A DNA stretch of 5,157 nt. Source: Betaproteobacteria bacterium. GTDB lineage: Bacteria > Pseudomonadota > Gammaproteobacteria > Burkholderiales > Casimicrobiaceae. The stretch is taken from positions 1 through 5,157 of the forward strand of contig VBCS01000097.1 of assembly GCA_005888955.1 (NCBI GenBank). Reading direction: 5' to 3'. The translations under genes and the position numbers were made by a program. The notes under the pieces are model-generated. The model was given only the letters and a program-made list of their open reading frames with translations. It ran no database searches and was not told the DNA's origin. Below are positions 1-4,846 of this stretch, in pieces; the first letter of the stretch is position 1; each line of letters opens with the position of its first letter.

Positions 1-99
1 GGCCTGTGGCTCGTAGAGAGCGACGAGCGCGTCGAGCGAGCCCGCGTTGAGTGCCTCGGCGAACAATCGGTCGACATCCTCGGGTGTGCGTGCGGTCAT
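1..99 (-). CDS. NTF2-like / SnoaL-like (DUF4440-type) protein, 5' part only
   Basis: Only the first 33 codons are present; the gene runs off the left edge. The protein starts MTARTPEDVDRLFAEAL and continues NAGSLDALVALYEPQA. This is the usual opening of small NTF2-fold proteins (SnoaL-like, DUF4440, ketosteroid-isomerase-like): a first helix, an 'NAGxLDALxALY' turn and then the cone-shaped sheet. Such proteins are cytoplasmic, about 120-150 residues long, and bind or isomerise small hydrophobic molecules; no activity can be assigned here. I chose the ATG at 99 because GAGGA lies about 8 nt upstream. An in-frame ATG at 120 would add seven residues but has no ribosome-binding site. A weak -10-like TATCAT (complement of 128-133) has no convincing -35. 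The gene lies downstream of the M24 gene on the same strand, separated by two hairpins, so it may be transcribed separately. Confidence 0.7.
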   Translation of the reverse strand, partial: MTARTPEDVDRLFAEALNAGSLDALVALYEPQA

Positions 100-154
100 G
101 GGAGGTTCCTCGGCTGACATGGGATCGATGATATTTGCGCAATGCTACGGTTTC

Positions 155-201
155 CCGCCGATTAAGGGGCGACGCGTAGCGGCGCCTCCTTCAATCGGCG
201 G
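155..201. repeat. Long imperfect hairpin in the M24 / NTF2-like spacer
   Basis: An inverted repeat with arms 155-171 and 183-201. Nine contiguous pairs (155-163 with 193-201, core CGCCGATT/AATCGGCG) are followed inward by four pairs (164-167 with 188-191) and four more (168-171 with 183-186). Single-base bulges sit at 192 and 187, and the loop is 11 nt (172-182). That is 17 pairs in 47 bases. On the minus-strand transcript it would fold downstream of the M24 stop codon. It has no T-tract on either side, so it is not a classical intrinsic terminator. It could protect the mRNA 3' end, assist termination, or be a small palindromic repeat element. Confidence 0.6.
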
Positions 202-202
202 A

Positions 203-231
203 GTTAGTACGGCGCCGCGCGCCGTACTAAC
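203..231 (-). terminator. Perfect 13-bp hairpin just after the M24 stop codon (terminator-like)
   Basis: GTTAGTACGGCGC (203-215) and GCGCCGTACTAAC (219-231) form a perfect 13-bp stem with a 3-nt loop. The stem begins two nucleotides past the stop codon of the M24 gene. Position and stability suggest a transcription end or an mRNA-stabilising hairpin for that gene. The sequence after the stem is TCCGCC, with no run of T, so Rho-independent termination is not shown. A second hairpin (155-201) follows after one base. The structure is certain from the sequence; the terminator role is inference. Confidence 0.5.
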
Positions 232-233
232 GC

Positions 234-1538
234 TTAATAGGGATTAGCGATCGGCAGCTCCTGCGCCGGGTAGAGTGAAATCACTTTCGGCCCGTTGGGC
301 GTCAGGATCACCTCTTCCTCGATCCGCGCGGCGGAAATCCCGTCGGCTGCCGGGCAATACGTCTCGACCGCGAACACCATGCCGGCCTTGAGCTCGATAG
401 GCTCCTTGAGCGAATTGAGGCGCGACACCAGCGGCCGCTCGTGCAATCCGAGCCCCAGCCCGTGGCAGAAGTTCAGTCCAAACGCTTCCATCTCGTTGGC
501 GAAACCGATCTCCTGCGCCTTCGGGAACGAGCGCGCGATCTTGTCGGTGGTGACGCCGGGCTTGAGCAGATCGATTGCGCGATCCATCCACTCGCGCGCC
601 TTGCGGTACGCGTCGCGCTGGGCGGCAGTGGCCATTCCGACGTTGAACGTGCGGTAGTAGCAGGTCCGATACCCCATGAACGACTGGATGACGTCGAAGA
701 ACGCCTGGTCGCCCGGTCGGACCAGACGATCGGTGAAGTTGTGCGGGTGCGGATTGCAGCGCTCTCCGGAGATCGAGTTGATCGACTCGACGCAGTCGCT
801 GCCCATCTCATACAGGCGCGCGGTGGCGAGCGCGACGATCTCGGACTCCTTGACCCCCGGCTTGAGCGCATCGGCGATATCCTGGTAGACGCCGTCGACC
901 ATCGCCGCGGCCATGTTGAGCAGCGTGAGCTCGTCGATGTTCTTGACCTCGCGCGCTTCGAGCAGCGTCTGCTGGCCGTCGCGCACCTCGATCCCGAGCT
1001 TCTGCAATTCGAAAAGCATCGGCGGCTCGACGACGTCGAGTCCAAGCGGCATCGATGCCACGCCTTCGGTGTCGAGCAGCGCCTTGATTTCGCGCGCGGC
1101 CTCGCGGAAGAGCGCGCCGTCGCCGCCGACTGCGCCGCGCAAGCCCAGCAGGCCCGCGCGGCAATGATCGTGGTGGAGCCATGGCGCGTGCAGTCGATGA
1201 TGCTTCGCCGCCGAGCCGAAATCCCAGATGTAGGGATCGCCGTTGCCGGTCAGGAGCGCGTAGCGCGTGAGCTTGTCGCGCGCCCATTCTCCGATCACGG
1301 TGCTCGTGATATAGCGGATGTTGTGCTGGTCGAAGCACAGCAGCGCGCCCAGGCCCGAGTGGGCGAGCGCCGCGCGGGTGCGCGAGAGCCGGTAGTCGTG
1401 CAGGCGTCGGAAATTGACGCGTTCCTCGAAATCGACTTGCGTATGGCCGGGCGCCTGCAACGGGCGATCCCAGCGGTGATGCGGATCGATGTCGTCGGGA
1501 CGGACGCTCCGGGGCTCTGCGGCTTTTTTCCTCGCCAT
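234..1538 (-). CDS. M24-family (aminopeptidase P / creatinase fold) protein, metal site with Asp-to-Cys change
   Basis: This 434-residue protein has the two-domain M24 layout. A creatinase-type N-terminal domain (about 40-195, with FDQHNIRYITS) precedes a pita-bread domain (about 200-434). Family motifs are visible: CNPHPHNFTDR near 261-271, the first ligand Asp282, RTF at 296-298, HGLGLGLH with His359 and His366, Glu392 in AVETY and Glu407 in RIEEE. Aligned with DxGxxxxGYxxDxTRTF of aminopeptidase P, the second Asp ligand is Cys293 (MGYRTCYYRTF), leaving four of five usual metal ligands. M24 members include prolyl aminopeptidases, ectoine hydrolase, creatinase and the DMSP lyase DddP; the N-terminal 'NIRY' region resembles DddP and its relatives, but no substrate can be named. 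It lacks a signal peptide, so it is probably cytoplasmic. The reading frame stays open to an ATG at 1625, but that stretch translates a palindromic repeat. I chose the ATG at 1538, which has AGGA (1547-1550) 8 nt upstream. It lies downstream of the binding-protein gene on the same strand. Confidence 0.88.
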   Translation of the reverse strand: MARKKAAEPRSVRPDDIDPHHRWDRPLQAPGHTQVDFEERVNFRRLHDYRLSRTRAALAHSGLGALLCFDQHNIRYITSTVIGEWARDKLTRYALLTGNGDPYIWDFGSAAKHHRLHAPWLHHDHCRAGLLGLRGAVGGDGALFREAAREIKALLDTEGVASMPLGLDVVEPPMLFELQKLGIEVRDGQQTLLEAREVKNIDELTLLNMAAAMVDGVYQDIADALKPGVKESEIVALATARLYEMGSDCVESINSISGERCNPHPHNFTDRLVRPGDQAFFDVIQSFMGYRTCYYRTFNVGMATAAQRDAYRKAREWMDRAIDLLKPGVTTDKIARSFPKAQEIGFANEMEAFGLNFCHGLGLGLHERPLVSRLNSLKEPIELKAGMVFAVETYCPAADGISAARIEEEVILTPNGPKVISLYPAQELPIANPY

Positions 1539-1567
1539 TGCGGCATTCCTGATCAGTGCATCGAATT

Positions 1568-1599
1568 CGTAGCCCGGGTTGAGCGACGCCATGCCCGGG
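1568..1599 (+). repeat. REP-like palindromic repeat, unit 1
   Basis: This 32-base unit starts CGTAGCCCGGGTTGAGCG and ends ATGCCCGGG. The CCCGGG cores at its two ends can pair to form a stem-loop. It matches unit 2 (1617-1652, opposite orientation) at 17 of 18 bases at one end and 9 of 9 at the other; only the middle differs in length and sequence. The 'GTAGCCCGGG...GAGCG...CCCGGG' layout resembles the REP-type intergenic palindromes that are scattered in many proteobacterial genomes, as I recall them. No other copy occurs in this window. Confidence 0.7.
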
Positions 1600-1616
1600 A
1601 ATTTTGCGATCGTGGC

Positions 1617-1652
1617 CCCGGGCATCGCGCTTCGCGCTCAGCCCGGGCTACG
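1617..1652 (-). repeat. REP-like palindromic repeat, unit 2 (inverted copy)
   Basis: Read on the minus strand, this 36-base unit starts CGTAGCCCGGGCTGAGCG, has a GCGCGAAGCGC mini-hairpin in the middle and ends ATGCCCGGG. With unit 1 it forms an inverted doublet like a BIME, with a 17-base gap (1600-1616). The whole of 1568-1652 could also fold as one large hairpin. It begins six bases after the stop codon of the binding-protein gene, a usual REP position, where such elements can stabilise upstream mRNA or damp read-through into the next gene. That role is inference. Confidence 0.7.
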
Positions 1653-1658
1653 CCCGCG

Positions 1659-2657
1659 TCAGCGCTTGCCGAACGCCTTCTCGTAGTAGCCGAGGTCGAC
1701 GTATTTCATCGGGTCGGTGAGCGATCTCTGCGGCGCGCCGTATTTGCTGCGCAGTCCGAGCACGGTCCGGATGGCTGCCGCGTCGGGCGCGAGGTCGCGC
1801 GCGAGGCCACCCCTGTCGGCTAGCAGCAGGTCGTAGGATTGCCTCGCCAGCACGGGTGTCATGTCGCGGATGTTGGCGATCAGCAGCGCTTCCACGACGT
1901 CGCGGTTCTTGCGGTCGTAGAGCCAGTCGGTCGCGGCCTTGTACGCGCGCAGGAAGCCGACCAGCGCCGCTTCGTGATCGCGGGCCCAGCTGCGGCGCGC
2001 AAAGCCCGCGGTGCCCTGGTACGGGCCGAGCGATTCGGCGCTCGCGAGCACGACAAAGCCGCGATCGCGCGCGAGCAGCTCGAACGGCGTGCGCAGCAGC
2101 GTCGCGTCGTGCTTTCCCGCGATCAGCTCGCGGTAGCGGTTGGCCGTGCCGCCGGCGCGGACGAACGTCACGTCGGTCTCGGCCAACCCGCCGCGGACGA
2201 CGAGCTCGCGCAGGACAAATGCGAAGCCGGTGGTCATCGCGTCGACCGACAGCGTGCCGCCCTTGAGCCCTGCGACGTCCTTGATGCCCGGGCGCGCCAC
2301 GATCGAAAGAAATCCGCCGTCGCCGCCCATGAACGCGAACAGGTCGGGATTGTCGGCGATCTTCGCTTCGCCCTGTCCTTCCTGGTAGGCGATGAGGTTA
2401 TCGATCGTCGCCAGCGCGATGTCGAATTTGCCGTCGAGCAGCGAAGTGACGAGGAACGCCGAGGTGGGCGTGTAGGTGAGCTGCACCGAAACGCCGTTTG
2501 TTTCGAAGAAGCCCTGTCGCTGCGCGGCCCACAGAGGCAGGTTCCAGCCGCCGTCGAAGGCGATGACGCGCAGCGGCGCCGGCGCGGGCGCCTGTGCGTG
2601 CACCGCGACGGCGACGATCGCGGCGACCAGCGCGATGCCGAACGCACGGAAACGCAT
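1659..2657 (-). CDS. ABC transporter periplasmic substrate-binding protein (NMT1/SsuA/TauA-like)
   Basis: A 332-residue protein, typical in length for this family. Residues 1-21 form a Sec signal peptide: MRFR, a hydrophobic run IALVAAIVAVAV, and a likely cleavage after VHA, before QAPAP. The mature part begins LRVIAFDGGWNLPLWAAQRQ, then GFFETNGVSVQL and LLDGKFDIALATIDN (73-87). This is the order seen in NMT1/THI5-like and SsuA/TauA binding proteins: a first strand, an 'x-A-x-x-x-GFF' helix, and a 'G-x-x-D-x-A' segment. A second-lobe segment follows near 128-190 (DVAGLKGGTLSVDA, then a hinge). The family captures small solutes such as sulfonates, taurine, nitrate or pyrimidine precursors; the ligand here cannot be told. 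No permease or ATPase is in the window. I chose the ATG at 2657 because of a strong ribosome-binding site and because the open extension to 2849 would overlap the repressor gene and hide the signal peptide. Confidence 0.9.
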   Translation of the reverse strand: MRFRAFGIALVAAIVAVAVHAQAPAPAPLRVIAFDGGWNLPLWAAQRQGFFETNGVSVQLTYTPTSAFLVTSLLDGKFDIALATIDNLIAYQEGQGEAKIADNPDLFAFMGGDGGFLSIVARPGIKDVAGLKGGTLSVDAMTTGFAFVLRELVVRGGLAETDVTFVRAGGTANRYRELIAGKHDATLLRTPFELLARDRGFVVLASAESLGPYQGTAGFARRSWARDHEAALVGFLRAYKAATDWLYDRKNRDVVEALLIANIRDMTPVLARQSYDLLLADRGGLARDLAPDAAAIRTVLGLRSKYGAPQRSLTDPMKYVDLGYYEKAFGKR

Positions 2658-2660
2658 GAC

Positions 2661-2668
2661 CTCCTCCT
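2661..2668 (-). promoter_or_regulatory. Strong Shine-Dalgarno of the substrate-binding protein gene
   Basis: On the minus strand the sequence AGGAGGAG ends 3 nt before the ATG at 2657, with the AGGAGG core 5 nt from it. It is the best ribosome-binding site in the window and fixes this start in preference to the upstream in-frame ATG at 2849. Confidence 0.85.
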
Positions 2669-2672
2669 GGTT

Positions 2673-2700
2673 CGCGGCGCGGGATCGGCGAAGCGCCGCG
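2673..2700. repeat. 8-bp perfect inverted repeat in the leader of the binding-protein gene
   Basis: CGCGGCGC (2673-2680) and GCGCCGCG (2693-2700) are perfect complements with a 12-nt gap. The hairpin would sit in the 5' leader, four bases upstream of the Shine-Dalgarno. It could affect translation or be a regulator site. In such GC-rich sequence, chance is also a fair explanation. The rest of the 2658-2796 spacer holds an AT-rich patch with a -10-like TTTAAT (complement of 2710-2715) but no matching -35. Confidence 0.4.
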
Positions 2701-2796
2701 GGAGAGGCGATTAAATCACAACGGCGCGCACGCCGCGCGATGGAAAGCGGGCGGCTTCCTCGGACCCGCCACGCAAGAGTGCGCGGCGCGCGCCAC

Positions 2797-3471
2797 TCAC
2801 GCCGCGCTTGCCGTGCGTGGGCGCACGCGCGGGCGCACGCGAGTCGCACGGCGCGGCGGGTTGGCCGCTAATCCTGCGACGATGGTGTCGACCAGGCTCG
2901 ACGCCCGCGCTGCCAGGTCGTACGCGCCCTTGTCGAACACCCACTCGCGCATGATCCCGCTTATGTAAGCGTGCAGAAGGCGTGTGGCGAGAGCGGTATC
3001 GGTGTCGGCCGGCAATTGCCCGCGCGCGACTGCCTGTTCCACGATGCTCTCGACGTTCGACAGGCAGTCGCAGCGGTCGCGCTCCTGGCGCCCGGCGAAA
3101 TCCGCGAGCTCGCCAGTGAGCTCGGTATGGAATATCACCTCGAAGACCGCCTGCGCGCGCGGATCAGTGGCCAGCCGGATGAGGGCTGAGACTGCGAGCG
3201 CACGCACCGCTCCCAGCGGATCGTCGTGCGTTCTGCCGCCTGCCTCGACCAGCATGGCGTCGAGCGGCGAAGTTGCGCGCTCGCACATGGCGCCGAATAG
3301 GTCCGCTTTATCCCTGAAATGCCAGTAAACTGCGCCGCGCGTCACGCCGGCAGCGGCCGCGACTTCGGCGAGCGAGGTCTTTGCCACCCCCCGATCGCGG
3401 AATACCCGCTCGGCTGCGTCGAGCAGTTGTTCGCGCGTGACAGCGGCCTCAACCTTGGTTTTGCGGACCAT
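2797..3471 (-). CDS. TetR-family repressor of the AcrR/TtgR type, divergent from RND efflux genes
   Basis: This 224-residue protein opens MVRKTKVEAAVTREQLLDAA, very like the N-terminus of AcrR/TtgR. The helix-turn-helix lies at about 32-55 (TSLAEVAAAAGVTRGAVYWHF), including the YWHF-x-DK-x-DLF signature of TetR regulators of RND pumps. The C-terminal ligand-binding part keeps the AcrR-like segment YISGIMREWVFDKGAYDLAA (169-188). Members of this group repress an adjacent efflux operon and are released by binding hydrophobic drugs or plant phenolics. The location, back to back with an AcrA-type gene across an AcrR-like operator, supports that job here. The ATG at 3471 has only a weak GAAG 5 nt upstream. 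The tail is unusual: after about residue 204 it becomes Arg/Pro rich, with VRPR repeated, encoded by a 12-bp tandem duplication. The inducer cannot be predicted. Confidence 0.93.
   Translation of the reverse strand: MVRKTKVEAAVTREQLLDAAERVFRDRGVAKTSLAEVAAAAGVTRGAVYWHFRDKADLFGAMCERATSPLDAMLVEAGGRTHDDPLGAVRALAVSALIRLATDPRAQAVFEVIFHTELTGELADFAGRQERDRCDCLSNVESIVEQAVARGQLPADTDTALATRLLHAYISGIMREWVFDKGAYDLAARASSLVDTIVAGLAANPPRRATRVRPRVRPRTASAA
2819..2841 (-). repeat. 12-bp tandem duplication encoding the Arg-rich tail of the TetR protein
   Basis: GGGCGCACGCG occurs at 2819-2829 and again at 2831-2841, a 12-bp period. In the repressor frame it encodes VRPRVRPR within residues 212-219. A multiple-of-three period keeps the frame, as expected for slipped-strand expansion in a tolerant C-terminal tail. 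Confidence 0.65.
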
Positions 3472-3492
3472 CTGAGCTTCTTGCTCCGGGCT

Positions 3493-3502
3493 TTTACAAA
3501 CA
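3493..3502. promoter_or_regulatory. Second operator-like half-site (TTTACAAACA) near the repressor start
   Basis: TTTACAAACA at 3493-3502 repeats exactly the left arm of the main operator (3522-3531), 29 bp away and in the same orientation. Upstream bases are also shared (GGGC before the T run). The matching right arm is absent, so it is a half-site. It lies in the 5' leader of the repressor gene, 22 bp before its ATG, where weak extra binding could add to autoregulation. Confidence 0.4.
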
Positions 3503-3521
3503 AAAATCCCGTCGTGGGGGC

Positions 3522-3551
3522 TTTACAAACATGCATGATTGTATGTATTCT
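3522..3551 (+). promoter_or_regulatory. Candidate sigma-70 promoter of the efflux operon
   Basis: TTTACA (3522-3527, five of six to the -35 consensus) and TATTCT (3546-3551, four of six to the -10 consensus) are separated by 18 bp. Transcription would start near 3558, giving a leader of about 50 nt before the adaptor gene. Nearly the whole promoter lies under the operator at 3524-3547, so bound repressor would block RNA polymerase. The start site is predicted, not shown. Confidence 0.5.
3524..3547. promoter_or_regulatory. AcrR/TtgR-like operator
   Basis: A 24-bp imperfect palindrome, left arm TACAAACATGCA and right arm TGATTGTATGTA; 9 of 12 positions are symmetric. Compared with the E. coli AcrR operator as I remember it (arms TACATACATTTG and TGAATGTATGTA), 19 of 24 bases agree. 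The TtgR operator also shares the TTTACAAACA...ATGA.TGTA.GTAT layout. It sits between the divergent repressor and adaptor genes and overlaps candidate promoters in both directions. The symmetry is seen; the identity as the repressor's binding site is strongly suggested by similarity and position. Confidence 0.78.
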
Positions 3552-3566
3552 TGGGATTCCCCGCAA
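3538..3566 (-). promoter_or_regulatory. Candidate promoter of the TetR repressor gene
   Basis: On the minus strand, TACAAT (complement of 3538-3543, five of six to the -10 consensus) lies 17 bp after TTGCGG (complement of 3561-3566, a poor -35 with TTG only). The -10 is inside the operator, which would give autorepression. The leader to the ATG at 3471 would be about 60 nt and contains the extra half-site. Confidence 0.4.
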
Positions 3567-3607
3567 GTTGCACTGCAATAATCCGCGCATCTAGAACAGG
3601 AGTCGCT

Positions 3608-4831
3608 ATGCGCCTAGCTTTCCCCATTTACCGTCCTGCCGCCGCATTGGCGGTCGCTGCGGCCTTGGCCGCCTGCGGGCAATCTCAGCATGCGGGCTTC
3701 GGCGGATTTCCGCCGGCCGAGGTCACGACGCAGGTCATTGCACCGCGCAATTTTCCTGTTGCGTTCGAGTATGTCGGACAGACGCTGGGATCCAAGGATG
3801 TCGAAGTTCGTGCCCGTGTGACCGGGATCATCGAAAAGCGGCTCTACCAAGAGGGAGCTTCGGTCAAAGCCGGTCAACCCTTGTTCACCATCGACCCGAA
3901 GCCCTACGCCGCGCAGGTCGCGCAAGCTCAGGCGGAGCTCGTCAGGGCCGAGGCGCAGAAGGCGCAAGCCGAGCGGGAGCGCGCGCGCCTCGCCCCGCTC
4001 GCCGAGCGCAAAGCCATCGGCCAGAAGGAAGCCGACGACGCGGCGTCGAATGCCGAGTTCGCTGCCGCTGCCGTGCAGTCCGCGCGGGCCAAGCTCGACG
4101 AGCTGAAACTCAACTGGGGCTATACCAACGTCGTCGCTCCGATCTCGGGCCTGTCGAGCCGGGCGATGAAATCCGAGGGCAGCCTCGCCACCGCGAACGA
4201 CACGTTGCTCACGGTCATCTCGCAGACCGATCCGATCTGGGTCGGCTTCAGCGTTTCCGAAAACGAGCAGCTGCGGCTGACCCGCGCGGTTGCCGCTGGG
4301 GCACTCGCCCTGCCGAAAGACAATGCCTACGACGTGACCATCAAGCTCTCCGACGGCTCGACGTTTCCGCGCCGCGGCCGCATCAACTTTGCCGACACGC
4401 GCGTGAACCCTTCGACCGGAACCTATGAGATGCGCGCGGAGGTCGTCAATAACGACGCTGCGCTGAAGCCCGGCCAGTTCGTGCGCGTGGTGCTGCGCGG
4501 CGCCGAGCGCAAGAACGCGCTCGCCGTGCCGCAGGTGGCGGTGCTCGATGGCCCGCAGGGAAAGTTCGTCTACGTCGCCGCCAAGGACAAGGATGGCAAG
4601 GACATCGCGCAACCCCAGCCCATCGTGGTTGGCGACTGGGTCGACGCCGACGGCGGCAATCTTTTCGTCATCGATTCCGGACTGAAGGCCGGCGATAACG
4701 TGATCGTCAACGGCGTCGCAAGGCTTCAGCCCGGCGGTCCGATCAAGCTCGCCAGCTCCGCGCCCGCATCGGGCGCGCCCACCGCGCCGGGTAGCCCCGC
4801 CAAGGCTCCTTCCGGCGCCGCGTCGAAATAA
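3608..4831 (+). CDS. RND efflux periplasmic adaptor lipoprotein (AcrA/MexA family)
   Basis: A 407-residue membrane fusion protein linking an RND pump to an outer-membrane channel. Residues 1-23 form a lipoprotein signal with lipobox LAAC, so Cys23 is the lipid-modified N-terminus. The order of parts is classical: a first lipoyl half at about 67-98 (VEVRARVTGIIEKRLYQEGA, then GQPLFTIDPKPY), an alpha-helical hairpin at about 100-168 rich in Ala, Gln, Glu and Arg, and a second lipoyl half at 170-205 (NVVAPISGLSS). A beta-barrel domain at about 208-300 (DPIWVGFSVSE) and a membrane-proximal domain (about 300-380) follow. The last 25 residues are a Pro/Ala/Ser/Gly-rich tail. I chose the ATG at 3608 because AGGAG (3598-3602) lies 5 nt upstream and the signal follows directly; the in-frame ATG at 3539 lies inside the operator. 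The pump gene follows after 15 bp, indicating one operon. Which of several acrA/mexA/ttgA-type names applies cannot be told, nor the substrates. Confidence 0.95.
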   Translation: MRLAFPIYRPAAALAVAAALAACGQSQHAGFGGFPPAEVTTQVIAPRNFPVAFEYVGQTLGSKDVEVRARVTGIIEKRLYQEGASVKAGQPLFTIDPKPYAAQVAQAQAELVRAEAQKAQAERERARLAPLAERKAIGQKEADDAASNAEFAAAAVQSARAKLDELKLNWGYTNVVAPISGLSSRAMKSEGSLATANDTLLTVISQTDPIWVGFSVSENEQLRLTRAVAAGALALPKDNAYDVTIKLSDGSTFPRRGRINFADTRVNPSTGTYEMRAEVVNNDAALKPGQFVRVVLRGAERKNALAVPQVAVLDGPQGKFVYVAAKDKDGKDIAQPQPIVVGDWVDADGGNLFVIDSGLKAGDNVIVNGVARLQPGGPIKLASSAPASGAPTAPGSPAKAPSGAASK

Positions 4832-4846
4832 GCGCAAGGGAAAACC

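Noticed and set aside
203..231. Integron attC-like site
   Set aside because: The palindrome begins with GTT and ends with AAC, but the adjoining bases do not fit GTTRRRY/RYYYAAC, and no integrase or cassette structure is present.
1539..1625. N-terminal extension of the M24 protein by 29 residues
   Set aside because: The extension translates the REP-like repeat, and the ATG at 1538 has its own AGGA.
441..1823. Long plus-strand open frame (460 codons) opposite the M24 gene and the end of the binding-protein gene
   Set aside because: It is antisense to two well-supported genes, has no recognisable domain, and is the usual shadow frame of high-GC coding DNA.
1839..2714. Plus-strand open frame (291 codons) opposite the binding-protein gene
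   Set aside because: Antisense to a gene with signal peptide and family motifs; no domain and no convincing ribosome-binding site.
2741..2770. Intrinsic terminator for the repressor gene
   Set aside because: Only a 5-bp GC stem with an 11-13 nt loop and three T residues can be drawn; too weak to call in DNA this GC-rich.
2658..2849. N-terminal extension of the binding protein by 64 residues
   Set aside because: It would overlap the repressor gene, is Arg-rich and would bury the signal peptide; the ATG at 2657 has a near-perfect ribosome-binding site.
3614..4837. Long minus-strand open frame (407 codons) opposite the adaptor gene
   Set aside because: It is antisense to a clear AcrA/MexA-family gene along its whole length; its composition is that of a mirrored GC-rich frame.
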